From: Gammaproteobacteria bacterium
GTDB taxonomy: Bacteria > Pseudomonadota > Gammaproteobacteria > Pseudomonadales > Azotimanducaceae
NCBI GenBank assembly: GCA_009846005.1
Contig: VXYL01000057.1
Location: 88,391 to 152,390, forward strand
Length of the DNA stretch: 64,000 nt
Reading direction: 5' to 3'
Shown here: positions 50,440 through 58,882 of the stretch, piece by piece
How positions within the stretch are numbered: position 1 is the stretch's first letter
Layout: every line of letters begins with the position of its first letter
Translations under genes and position numbers: made by a program
Notes under the pieces: model-generated
Databases searched by the model: none
Told to the model about the DNA's origin: nothing
The model's input: the letters and a program-made list of their open reading frames with translations, nothing else

Positions 50440-51327
50440 TCAGTCGTACAGACCGCGTGGCATCAGGGCGAACTTGCCGTAGTCCGGCCCGGTCTTCTGC
50501 CAGCCGTAGGGTTGCTTGGCCCCCAAGAGGTTGAGGAATCGCGTGTCGTTGGCGTGACGTTCCCGAACCTCGTCGGGCACCACGTCGCCGTGGCGTTCCT
50601 GGGTCTGGATGTACTGGCGGTTGAAGTACACCGCGAGGTTCATGCGGATGCCCGGGATCTCGCGCACGAAGGAGCCATGCCAACTGTTGCCATGCCAGAT
50701 CACCGCATCGCCGGGGTCGATGTCCATCGCGACGGCCTTGGGATTGCCGCCGTCCCCGAGACCCATTTCGTCCAGCCGCGGCCCTCGCCCCAGCTTGTGG
50801 CTGCCGGGTACGAGGGCCAACGCCCCGCCTTCCCGGCTGTAGGGCGTCAGCGCGTAGTTCACGTTCGCGACCTGGGAAAACGCCGCGAACGGTGCCGGGA
50901 TGCCGTTGCCGTTGTCCGAATGCAACGGTAGCGGCATGCCGCCCGGTCCCTTGAAATGGCAACCCATGCTCGACAGCAGGCAGCTTTCGCCGAGCAGGTA
51001 GGTGATGAGCGCGAGAGGCTTGGGTTCCATCAGGATCTCTTCGAAGATCTCGTCGTCGTAGAGCAGGTAGGGGACGTAGGTCATGCCCTGGAAGTCCTCG
51101 GCCGTCGCGCTCAGAAGGTCGATCTCGCGCCCGAGATGCTTCTCGACCCTAGCGAGGATCGCCGACTTCGCCCGCTCGATCTGCGCCTCGGACAAAACGC
51201 CTTTGACCGTCGTGAAACCGTGGGCCTCTAACTCGACGATGTTGTCCTTGAGACCGTGTTCGTCAATCAAGTCGAGCACGCGCCGAAGCGCGTCCGACTC
51301 GGCGGGGATGGTCTGGGCCTCTGCCAT
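50440..51327 (-). CDS. Phytanoyl-CoA dioxygenase (PhyH) family protein
   Basis: 295 aa, normal length. The iron site is H136-x-D138 in LHSDNGNG, with the distal His in VIWHGNSWHGSF and the 2-oxoglutarate Arg in RMNLAVYFNRQ. The N-terminal helices (RRVLDLIDEHGLKDNIVELEAHGFTTVKGVL) are typical. The ATG at 51327 is chosen over one ten codons upstream. It precedes the double CoA-transferase by 18 bases. It is unrelated in detail to the PhyH protein at the window start. Confidence 0.9.
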   Translation of the reverse strand: MAEAQTIPAESDALRRVLDLIDEHGLKDNIVELEAHGFTTVKGVLSEAQIERAKSAILARVEKHLGREIDLLSATAEDFQGMTYVPYLLYDDEIFEEILMEPKPLALITYLLGESCLLSSMGCHFKGPGGMPLPLHSDNGNGIPAPFAAFSQVANVNYALTPYSREGGALALVPGSHKLGRGPRLDEMGLGDGGNPKAVAMDIDPGDAVIWHGNSWHGSFVREIPGIRMNLAVYFNRQYIQTQERHGDVVPDEVRERHANDTRFLNLLGAKQPYGWQKTGPDYGKFALMPRGLYD

Positions 51328-51441
51328 GGTTGTTCGGTCGTCGTGTGGAGGAGCCAATCAGTTTGCCGAAACGAAGTCGCGGTGGAAAGCCGCGGGCGGT
51401 GCGACCTTTCGAGCGATGGGTCGCTCCTCGAGGTTCGTCGG

Positions 51442-51540
51442 GTGCGAGATTCCGCACATCGTTTGGTGTTAGTGTCCTGCATACGGCGCCGTTGCGGTCA
51501 GGCAAGGTAACCACCGCAACCACATCGGGAAGTCGAGACG
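51442..51540 (+). promoter_or_regulatory. Upstream region conserved with the second gene copy
   Basis: About 100 bases before the gene at 51541 match the region 56238-56335. Shared: GTGCG...CGCAC inverted repeat (51442-51457), TTTGGTG, and a long run ending in the ribosome site GGGAAG before the ATG. Shared promoter and leader are likely. Confidence 0.6.
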
Positions 51541-51987
51541 ATGGCCAACGGCGACAACAATCAACCGGAGACAGCAACCGCAAACATCGCGCGGGCGACC
51601 ACAAGGGTCGCCCCTACGGGTACCGTGCCGCAGCGGCGGACCGTGTCTCTTCCATCTTGGCTCGACGGGCGCACCATCGCCGTCTTGACGGGCTTGGTGT
51701 CCATAGCGGCCATGGTGCAGACGTCCCATTCGCGCCTCAGTGACGACATCCATCGCCTTCGCGACGAGATGTATGGGATACGAACTGAGTTGCGCGGCGA
51801 AATAGCTGGCTTGCGGCAGGAGCTTCGAGGGGAAATAGCCGGCTTGCGCCACGAACTCACCGCGAAGATCGAGAAGCTCGACGAACGACTTCGAGTCGTG
51901 GAGATCGATGTAGCCGCCATCCGCACGCACCTCATCGGCTTCGACGTTCGCCCGCGCGACGACGAGCCGCAGCACGAACCGTCGTAG
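51541..51987 (+). CDS. Small membrane-anchored coiled-coil protein, copy 1 (with in-frame repeat insertion)
   Basis: 148 aa. N-terminal tail, one hydrophobic helix (about 43-62, TIAVLTGLVSIAAMVQTS), then a heptad coiled coil of LR/GEI/EL units and an end HLIGFDVRPRDDE. Copy 2 (56336) is 128 aa; the 20 extra residues here are two insertions. One is 13 residues in the tail, where a B-type palindromic repeat (51591-51618) is read in frame as RATTRVAPT. The other is one heptad (LRGEIAG). The TAG stop lies in an A-type repeat. Function unknown; the topology suggests an inner-membrane scaffold. Confidence 0.75.
   Translation: MANGDNNQPETATANIARATTRVAPTGTVPQRRTVSLPSWLDGRTIAVLTGLVSIAAMVQTSHSRLSDDIHRLRDEMYGIRTELRGEIAGLRQELRGEIAGLRHELTAKIEKLDERLRVVEIDVAAIRTHLIGFDVRPRDDEPQHEPS
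51591..51618 (-). repeat. Palindromic repeat, B type, inside a coding sequence
   Basis: GCGGGCGACC, ACAAGG, GTCGCCCCTACG, translated in frame inside copy 1 of the coiled-coil gene. Absent from copy 2. Confidence 0.9.
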
Positions 51988-52008
51988 GGGACGGGCTTGT
52001 CCCGTCCC
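51984..52008 (+). repeat. Palindromic repeat, A type
   Basis: Supplies the TAG (51985-51987) of coiled-coil copy 1. Confidence 0.9.
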
Positions 52009-52170
52009 GTCTTCACAGAGCCGGCCTCCCAGCGTCTCGTCTCGCACCGACCGCCGCGAACTCGGCAAACGCGGTAGGGACGCCCTTCGAATCTCCCCAA
52101 TTCTGGGGACGCAAGACGTGTCGTGGTTGGCGTAGTGTGGGCCTCGTCGTTCTTCGATGGAGAAACCGCG

Positions 52171-54915
52171 ATGAATGACCGAGACCTTCCGCAACCGCAG
52201 AAGCACCTGCGGATTGGACGCTTTGCGGCCGCTCTGGCCGCAGTTCTGGTGGCGGGACCGACCTATGCGGCCGAGGCGAACGGCGGCAACGGCGACGAGG
52301 AGTCCGACGACGTCGAGACGCTTGTGGTCACCGGAACGCGGTTGGACCGGCAGATCAGCGGCGCGCCGGTCCACGTCATCACCCGCGAGGACATGGCGGC
52401 GCGGGGCATCGCCTCGATCGAGGATGCCGTGCGCTCGTTGCCGCAGAACTTCAGCGATGTAAACGCCGCTGCCACGCTCGACAACTCGCTGAACGGGGTG
52501 GGCACGATCGGCCAGTCGTCCGTCGACCTTCGGGCACTCGGGCGCGGTTCGCTCGTGCTGGTCAACGGTCGACGGTGGGTTCAGTCGTCCACCTTCGGCG
52601 ACGGGACGGTGAACCTGAACGGCATCCCGTTCAACGCCGTGGAGCGGATCGAGGTGCTGGCCGACGGCGCGTCCGCCATCTACGGCGCGGATGCCCAGGC
52701 GGGGGTCATCAACTTCATACTGCGTTCCAACTTCGTGGGAGGCGAGACCAGCCTGCGCCAGGACATCGGTGCCAACGACGGCGATGTCCTGAGGTTCGAT
52801 CAGACCCTCGGCGTGACCTGGGACGGTGGCCAGGCAATGGCAGTGGTCGGCTACCAGGAGAACGAGGCCGTGAACCGCCAGAAGGCAGGCTTGACCACGC
52901 TCGACTTCAGACCGCTAGGCGGCGCGGACCAGCGAGGCACCTTTACCACACAGCCCGGCAAGGTCGGGTACGGATTCCCGGGGGGCTTTTTCCAGTTCAT
53001 CACCCTGGGATCGCTGCCTGCGGGGGATGACGGAACCGGGGGAGTCGCCGCACGCCTCTCGCCCGCCAACGTGACGCCGTACGACTCCGCCCTCAACGGC
53101 GCGACCGCCGTGTCGGACAGCTTGACCGCATACCTTCAGGTCAGCCAAGCGCTCAGAGACGGCACCGTCGAACTCTATGGCGAACTGAACTACGCTGAAC
53201 GCAGTTCACACACCACGGGAACCCCTCTCGCGGGCGTCTTCACGGTACCGTCGACCAATCCCTACAACGACGTGCCGCCGTTCCCCCCCTTCGCGGTCAC
53301 GGTCGGCTACGTCTTCGAAGCGGAGACCCTTGCGGGCCTGATGCCGCCTCGGAGCAACGAGGGCAGCCAATCCAACACCACCACCACCCTAGGCGCAACC
53401 GCCGAATTGCCGTGGGCGGACTGGCGTCTCGACTTTTCCACGACGTACGGCGCCGAGGACGCCTATTTCGGGTTCGTCGCAGGGAACATGGAGCTATTGA
53501 ACCAGCGCCTCGCAGGGGTGGACGCCAACGGCAACCCGCTGCCGATGGACGAGATCATCAACCCGTTCGGCGACGGCTCGGCGCAGAGCCCCGCCGCCGT
53601 CGACGGATTGATCGAACTCATCGTCTCGGACGCCCCCGGCGGCGCCAACACGAACACCGCGAGCCAGCGCGGCCACCTGCTCACCATGGACGGCAGCCTG
53701 TTCGATCTGCCGGGGGGCACCTCGCAGATCGCCCTCGGTGTCGAGATCCGCACGGAAACCCTCGACTTCACGACGGACCCGTCGCGCAGAACCTTGATCA
53801 TCGTCTTGAAGCCCGAACGCGAAGCCACGTCGGTGTTCGGCGAGTGGAGCTTTCCGATCGTGGCGGAACACAACGGAATCCCCGGCGTGCACTCGCTTGG
53901 CGCGAAGCTCGCGGTCCGTGCCGACGACTATTCCTTCTCCGGTCCTTTCGATGGCCCGGACGCCCCGTCGCGCGGCAAGTCCTTCAGCCACACCTCCCCC
54001 AAGGTGGATCTCGCCTGGCATCCCGTCGAGTCGTTGAAGATCCGGGCATCCTGGGGCGAATCCTTCGTGCCGCCGCTGACGCGCAACCTGTTCTCGTCCA
54101 CGAACGGTCCGTTCAACTTCATCCGGGTCGTGGATCCCGAACACCCCGAGGCCGGGCTGCAGTTCCCGGATGCCTATTTCACCGGAAATCCCGACCTGAC
54201 CCCGGAAGTCGCCGACAATCTGTCCGCCGGCTTCGACTGGGAACCCTTAGGGCTACTCGAAGGGCTCTCCGTGGCGGCGACCTACGTCGACATCGACATC
54301 TCGGACCGTGTCGGGAGCGGCACCCTTATCGGATTCCAGAGCCCGGAACTCTTGTTCGAGATTCCCGGTATGGTCGAACGGGCACCCGATGGATCCATCG
54401 CCCGCCTCAACCTGCTACCCGTCAACATCGCCAGCCGGCAAAGCCGCTCGGTCGACTTAAACGTCAGCTACCGCTTCGACACGGCCCTGGGCGCGGTCCG
54501 AGTTGGTCTGGACGGCACCTATACCGATTTCCTGCGCGACACCGCGCTGCCCGGTGGGGACCCGATGCACCTCCACGGCACGCCGGCCGGGCCGGAACGC
54601 ATCAAGGGTCGCGGATTCGTCAATCTCTCGCGTGGCGATCTGACGGTGAACGTCAATGCCAACTACTCGAGCAGCTACTACAACACCTCGTTCTCCGCTC
54701 CCCACGACGTCGACAGCTACCTGACCTTCGATGTCACCGGCTCGTACGAGTTCGCCGACTCGGGCTGGCAGATACACGCCGGCAGCAGGAACCTGTTCGA
54801 TGCGGATTTCCCCTTCTTCAACGGGGCCGGGACCCCTTGGGATCCCCGGCGTGTCGACACCCGAGGCCGAATCGTGTACCTGCAGGTGAAGAAGGCCTAC
54901 GACCTGCCTTTCTAG
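52171..54915 (+). CDS. TonB-dependent outer-membrane receptor
   Basis: 914 aa. Signal peptide to about residue 34 (ALAAVLVAGPTYAAEA), a plug domain (ETLVVTGTRLDRQISGAPVHVITREDM, GRGSLVLVNGRRWV, VERIEVLADGASAIYGADAQAGVINFI) and a 22-strand barrel ending in AYDLPF with the terminal Phe needed for outer-membrane assembly. Takes up an unidentified large substrate with energy from TonB. The ATG at 52171 is used; 16 codons upstream an alternative is less likely. The plug resembles the receptors of Sphingomonas and Xanthomonas-type groups. It is followed after ten bases by the thioredoxin-like gene. Confidence 0.93.
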   Translation: MNDRDLPQPQKHLRIGRFAAALAAVLVAGPTYAAEANGGNGDEESDDVETLVVTGTRLDRQISGAPVHVITREDMAARGIASIEDAVRSLPQNFSDVNAAATLDNSLNGVGTIGQSSVDLRALGRGSLVLVNGRRWVQSSTFGDGTVNLNGIPFNAVERIEVLADGASAIYGADAQAGVINFILRSNFVGGETSLRQDIGANDGDVLRFDQTLGVTWDGGQAMAVVGYQENEAVNRQKAGLTTLDFRPLGGADQRGTFTTQPGKVGYGFPGGFFQFITLGSLPAGDDGTGGVAARLSPANVTPYDSALNGATAVSDSLTAYLQVSQALRDGTVELYGELNYAERSSHTTGTPLAGVFTVPSTNPYNDVPPFPPFAVTVGYVFEAETLAGLMPPRSNEGSQSNTTTTLGATAELPWADWRLDFSTTYGAEDAYFGFVAGNMELLNQRLAGVDANGNPLPMDEIINPFGDGSAQSPAAVDGLIELIVSDAPGGANTNTASQRGHLLTMDGSLFDLPGGTSQIALGVEIRTETLDFTTDPSRRTLIIVLKPEREATSVFGEWSFPIVAEHNGIPGVHSLGAKLAVRADDYSFSGPFDGPDAPSRGKSFSHTSPKVDLAWHPVESLKIRASWGESFVPPLTRNLFSSTNGPFNFIRVVDPEHPEAGLQFPDAYFTGNPDLTPEVADNLSAGFDWEPLGLLEGLSVAATYVDIDISDRVGSGTLIGFQSPELLFEIPGMVERAPDGSIARLNLLPVNIASRQSRSVDLNVSYRFDTALGAVRVGLDGTYTDFLRDTALPGGDPMHLHGTPAGPERIKGRGFVNLSRGDLTVNVNANYSSSYYNTSFSAPHDVDSYLTFDVTGSYEFADSGWQIHAGSRNLFDADFPFFNGAGTPWDPRRVDTRGRIVYLQVKKAYDLPF

Positions 54916-54925
54916 GAGAAAATCG

Positions 54926-56203
54926 ATGATCAGAACCATGTTGGCGGGTCTCGCGACGGTGGCGGCACTGTCACCACTGGCTGCGGGGATAGAGTTTTTC
55001 GATGGCAGTTGGGACGACGCTTTTGCGGCAGCCGAAGAGAACGGCCAGCTTGTCTTCGTGGATGTCTACACCGAGTGGTGCGGACCCTGCAAGCTGATGG
55101 ACGCCAACGTCTTTCCCAAGGACGCGGTCGGTGAGTATTTCAACGCCCGTTTCGTCAACATCAAGCTCGATGCCGAAGACGAGGATGTGAACGGTCCCGA
55201 GATCGGCGATCGCTACGACGTCCGTGCCTACCCCACCCTGCTGTTCCTGAACCCCGACGGGTCCGAGCTTGGGCGCGGCGTGGCGGGGCTCGAGGTCGAA
55301 CAGTTGATCCAACTGGCCAAGGAAGCCACGGGAGAGGCGTCGAGTGGATTCGGGGAAATGGCCGCGAAGTACGACGCCGGGGAACGCGATCCCGCCTTCG
55401 TCCGCGCGTTCCTGGAGATGGCGCAGGTCGCAGGCGCGAAGCTACACGGCGATGTCGAGGCAATGGTCGCGCACCGGGAACGGATGGCACCGGTATTCGA
55501 CGAGTATTTCGCGAGTCGGGACAAGGAAACCCTCATCAACGCCGACGACTTCGCGGTCATCGGTGCCTACAAGAGCAAGGTCGTGCGCGGCGATCCGGCC
55601 GTCGAGTTCGTCATCGACCACTACGATGCCTTCGCTACGGTCGCACCCGAGAACGCCGTTGCCGCGTTCGTGCTGGAGTCCAACTTCTATACCGTCCAGC
55701 ACCTTGCCAACGCAGGCGACGAGGCCTATCTCGAACAGCTCGACATGCTCGATGGACCCCTACGTCGCGCCGCCGAATTCCAGCGCGGCCTCGAACCCGA
55801 CAGCCCGTTGCTGCGGGAATTCCAGGAGGAGAATTTCCGGAACGGCTACCTCGCGCAAACGGGTCGGTGGGCCGAGCTCAAGCAAGCCGTCGAGGCTCGC
55901 CTTGCCAAGCCGGGCGCCAATCGGGCTCGGGTATACACCGCCGCCAGCAACAATTTCCAACGCGCCGAAGGGGAGGAGTACCGACTGCTCGCCCGGGAGT
56001 ACGCGGAACGAGGCTACAAACTCGATCCCTCGGACCCGTTCGCGGCAATGACCTACGCGAGATCCCTCGAGCAGGCCGGTCGGAACGCGGAGGCCATGGC
56101 GGTCCTCGAGAGAGCCCTCGCCGACATCACGGACCCGGAAAGCGGCATCGCGAGAGTGCTCGCGACCCAGTTGGCGAACCTGAAAGAACCGACGACCGAG
56201 TAG
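54926..56203 (+). CDS. Periplasmic thioredoxin-fold protein with helical C-terminus
   Basis: 425 aa. Signal peptide (MLAGLATVAALSPLAAG), a thioredoxin domain with WCGPCK at about 51-56 and cis-Pro in VRAYPTLLFL, and from about 130 a 290-residue all-helical region of unknown type (HRERMAPVFDEYFASRDKETL, QRAEGEEYRLLAREYAERG). The CxxC motif implies reduction or oxidation of disulfides; the extra region may bind a partner, perhaps the receptor. The ATG lies after GGAG; the gene is co-transcribed with the TonB receptor. Confidence 0.88.
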   Translation: MIRTMLAGLATVAALSPLAAGIEFFDGSWDDAFAAAEENGQLVFVDVYTEWCGPCKLMDANVFPKDAVGEYFNARFVNIKLDAEDEDVNGPEIGDRYDVRAYPTLLFLNPDGSELGRGVAGLEVEQLIQLAKEATGEASSGFGEMAAKYDAGERDPAFVRAFLEMAQVAGAKLHGDVEAMVAHRERMAPVFDEYFASRDKETLINADDFAVIGAYKSKVVRGDPAVEFVIDHYDAFATVAPENAVAAFVLESNFYTVQHLANAGDEAYLEQLDMLDGPLRRAAEFQRGLEPDSPLLREFQEENFRNGYLAQTGRWAELKQAVEARLAKPGANRARVYTAASNNFQRAEGEEYRLLAREYAERGYKLDPSDPFAAMTYARSLEQAGRNAEAMAVLERALADITDPESGIARVLATQLANLKEPTTE

Positions 56204-56237
56204 ACCCTCGGAGCAGGTCGCGGCGCAGCGGCCCGTT

Positions 56238-56335
56238 GTGCGAGAACTCGCACACCGTTTGGTGCTACTGTCCGGCATAAAGCGCCGTTGCGGTCAGGCA
56301 AAGTACCACCGCAACCACATCGGGAAGTCGAGACG
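56238..56335 (+). promoter_or_regulatory. Upstream region conserved with coiled-coil copy 1
   Basis: Includes the near-perfect inverted repeat GTGCGAG-AA-CTCGCAC (56238-56253) and the same leader and ribosome site as 51442-51540. Confidence 0.6.
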
Positions 56336-56722
56336 ATGGCCAGCGGCGACAACAAGCAACCAGATACCGAAACCTCAAGGGGGCCACAGCGGCGCACCTT
56401 GTCTCTACCATCTTGGCTGGATGGACGCACCATTGCCCTGTTGACGGGCATGGTGTCCATAGCGGCCATGGTTCAGACGTCCCATTCAGGCCTCAGTGAC
56501 GACATTCATCGCCTTCGCGACGAGATGTATGCGATGCGAACCGAGTTGCGGCAGGAGTTTCGAGGGGAAATAGGTGGCCTGCGGCACGAACTCACCGCGA
56601 AGATCGAGAAGCTCGACGAACGACTTCGCAAGGTGGAGATCGATCTCGCCGCCATCCGCACCCACCTCATGGGCTTCGACGCTCGCCCGCCCCACGACGA
56701 GCCGCAACACGAACCGTCGTAG
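56336..56722 (+). CDS. Small membrane-anchored coiled-coil protein, copy 2
   Basis: 128 aa. Same plan as copy 1: tail, membrane helix (TIALLTGMVSIAAMVQTS), coiled coil (RRGEIGGLRHELTAKIEKLDERL-like), end HLMGFDARPPHDE. It lacks the in-frame palindromic repeat (the corresponding tail has only SRG) and one heptad. The TAG stop is again inside an A-type repeat. The pair of copies brackets the TonB receptor and thioredoxin genes. Confidence 0.75.
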   Translation: MASGDNKQPDTETSRGPQRRTLSLPSWLDGRTIALLTGMVSIAAMVQTSHSGLSDDIHRLRDEMYAMRTELRQEFRGEIGGLRHELTAKIEKLDERLRKVEIDLAAIRTHLMGFDARPPHDEPQHEPS

Positions 56723-56743
56723 GGGACGGGCTTGTCCCGTCCC
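56719..56743 (+). repeat. Palindromic repeat, A type
   Basis: Supplies the TAG (56720-56722) of coiled-coil copy 2. Confidence 0.9.
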
Positions 56744-56767
56744 GGCGCGTCCGCCTTTTTGTCGAAA

Positions 56768-56812
56768 CGGGCGACCGCGCGCCCTGGCGGGCACGATAGG
56801 GTCGCCCCTACG
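56768..56812 (-). repeat. Palindromic repeat, B type with long loop
   Basis: CGGGCGACC opens, GGTCGCCCCTACG closes, and the loop contains GCGCCCTGGCGGGC, similar to the loop at 46063-46108. Confidence 0.8.
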
Positions 56813-56833
56813 AAACCGCGTTCGAGAAGCCCC

Positions 56834-56855
56834 GTAGGGGACGGGCTTGTCCCGT
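56834..56855 (+). repeat. Palindromic repeat, A type (truncated right arm)
   Basis: GTAGGGGACGGG, CTTGT, CCCGT, then TTCG. Third repeat in 140 bases; with the two copies before it, it fills 56719-56855, a block absent after coiled-coil copy 1. Confidence 0.85.
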
Positions 56856-57031
56856 TTCGTTTTCGGAAGAGTCGGCCTCCAAGCGTCTCGCCTCGCGGTG
56901 GCACCGAGAACGGCATAGCTAGTCGGTATCGTCCAACAGTACCTTGAGGCGCACTGGTCGGGACAACCCACTCTCGCGTTGCAAACTGTGGTCCGACCCG
57001 AGAATCTCCGGTCATTCGACAAGCGGGAGGC

Positions 57032-58615
57032 ATGAACATGCGTTGCTTGATTACGGTATCTGCACTCACCATCGTGGCAGCCGGTTGCACGGCGACCACG
57101 GCTGTCGACGATGTCGGCGATCCGTTCGAGCACCACGAAGTCGTCACTTCGCCAGCGAAGCACCAGACCCTCCTCTTCGGATCCTTCGACGGACAGGCGC
57201 CGCTTGCGGTCGTACGCGTGGACGGAACGGGACAACGGCATGTGCACTTGGTGGCGTTCGACGGCAGCCAATGGGTGCGGAAAACGCACGTTGCGCTCAA
57301 ACCGGGCGTTCTGTTCGTCGACGTCGCCCGAATAGACGGCCACGACCGCCTCGTCACCTATCGGTCGACCGGGGTCCATTGGCTCGACCTAGAAGCCGGA
57401 ACGGAACACCCCCTCGTCAACGCGACGACCGACTTCCACGCACCCGAGGGCGCCGGCATTCCGCACCTCGACGTGATGCGGGATCTCAACGGCGACGGGC
57501 GCGATGACCTTTGTCTGCCCGACACGGACGGCTTCTGGATCGCCCTTCAGTCGAGCGATGGTTCGTTTGCCGAGGCGGTGAAGATCGGTGTCCCGGAGCC
57601 GTTTCTCGACGCGAAGGCGTACGGCGACGAGCGGACCTACGGCGAGGTGGGAATCACGCCGCAGAACACGCCGTGGTATCTGCGCAGGGTGCATCGGCTG
57701 GACTTCGACCGCGACGGCCGTCAAGACCTCGCGTTCTGGAACGACGACCACTTCCTCGTCTACCGCCAGGACGACGCCGGCGGATTCTCGCGACCACCCG
57801 GCAAGTTCGGGACCGACGTGCCGTTCCACTTCGACGGACCCTATTCCCTCGCCTTCCAATACGGCGATACCGGGGTGGCGTCGATGTTGCTTGGGTTTGC
57901 CGAGCGGAAGGATCTGACGATCCTGAACGGATTCGAAGACCTGAACGCCGACGGCGTCGCCGATCTCGTGACACTCACCCTCGCCGGTCGGAGCCCGCTG
58001 CGCCTCGGCGGTCGCTACGACGTGCACTTCGGCCGACCAACACCGGGCGGCACGACCTTCGCGGCTGAACCCGATACGTCGGCCACCGCGCCCGGCAGAT
58101 CAGCCGGCGGCACGGCATGGGGCTACGCGTCGCAGATGTACCTGGACTTCAACAACGACGGGGCCACCGACATGGGACTGGCCGCCGTCAACACCAGTCT
58201 CGGCGGCATGGTCCGGGCGATCGCCGCCAATTCGATCTCGATGGAACTCGCGCTGTACGGGCTGCGAGACGGGCAATACCCGGCCCGGCCCGACTGGACC
58301 CGCACGGTGCGTACGCGTTTCGCACCGTTGGACAAGCGCGGACCGATGTTCCCGACCGTGCTCGTCGGCGACGTCAACGGCGACGGCCGGTCGGACCTCT
58401 TGACCGGCGAACGATGGGACGAACTCAACGTATTCCTCGGCACCCCTGGGGATGACCCGGTAGCCACGCGGCCCATCAAAGTGGCGGTCGACCTCCCGGG
58501 GAACGAACTCAACGCACGGCTCGCGGACCTCGACAAGGACGGCAAGGAGGATCTCGTGATCCAGCATCCGTCGGCGACGAGGCCGGGTCGGATTTCCATC
58601 CTGATGGCGCAGTAG
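57032..58615 (+). CDS. FG-GAP/VCBS-repeat lipoprotein
   Basis: 527 aa. The lipobox ends VAAGC at residue 19, so the protein is a lipoprotein. The rest is a beta-propeller of repeats with calcium-binding loops: DLNGDGRDDL, DFDRDGRQDLAFW, DLNADGVADL, DFNNDGATDM, DVNGDGRSDL, DLDKDGKEDL. Such propellers bind proteins or carbohydrates at the cell surface. GGGAGG precedes the ATG. The gene sits alone between repeat clusters; about 310 bases of mainly repeats and unassignable sequence lie upstream (56723-57031). Confidence 0.88.
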   Translation: MNMRCLITVSALTIVAAGCTATTAVDDVGDPFEHHEVVTSPAKHQTLLFGSFDGQAPLAVVRVDGTGQRHVHLVAFDGSQWVRKTHVALKPGVLFVDVARIDGHDRLVTYRSTGVHWLDLEAGTEHPLVNATTDFHAPEGAGIPHLDVMRDLNGDGRDDLCLPDTDGFWIALQSSDGSFAEAVKIGVPEPFLDAKAYGDERTYGEVGITPQNTPWYLRRVHRLDFDRDGRQDLAFWNDDHFLVYRQDDAGGFSRPPGKFGTDVPFHFDGPYSLAFQYGDTGVASMLLGFAERKDLTILNGFEDLNADGVADLVTLTLAGRSPLRLGGRYDVHFGRPTPGGTTFAAEPDTSATAPGRSAGGTAWGYASQMYLDFNNDGATDMGLAAVNTSLGGMVRAIAANSISMELALYGLRDGQYPARPDWTRTVRTRFAPLDKRGPMFPTVLVGDVNGDGRSDLLTGERWDELNVFLGTPGDDPVATRPIKVAVDLPGNELNARLADLDKDGKEDLVIQHPSATRPGRISILMAQ

Positions 58616-58703
58616 CGGCCCCGAACGGCGCTCTGCCTGGCCCTGACCCATGGAAATCCGCGCCCCGTTGAATCACACCGAATGGCCCGGTCGTCTCGGC
58701 AAC

Positions 58704-58728
58704 GGGACGGGACAAGCGCGTCCCCTAC
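58704..58728 (-). repeat. Palindromic repeat, A type (one base changed)
   Basis: GGGACGGG, ACAAG, CGCGTCCC, CTAC: one arm has G for C. Confidence 0.85.
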
Positions 58729-58755
58729 GGACTGCCGGCATGCGGCAAAGACCCC

Positions 58756-58780
58756 GTAGGGGCGGGGCTTGTCCCCGCCC
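58756..58780 (+). repeat. Palindromic repeat, D type
   Basis: GTAGGGGCGGGG, CTTGT, CCCCGCCC: arms differ from A at compensating positions. Confidence 0.9.
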
Positions 58781-58809
58781 GCGCCGGACATTGACGCTGC
58801 CACGGAGAC

Positions 58810-58834
58810 GGGACGGGACAAGCCCGTCCCCTAC
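58810..58834 (-). repeat. Palindromic repeat, A type
   Basis: Full copy; with the two before it forms a row of three between the FG-GAP lipoprotein and the DUF2157 gene. Confidence 0.9.
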
Positions 58835-58882
58835 GGTCCGGTGCCCTGCGCGCCCGCGTTCGGGGCCCGGGGTGAAGACCGC

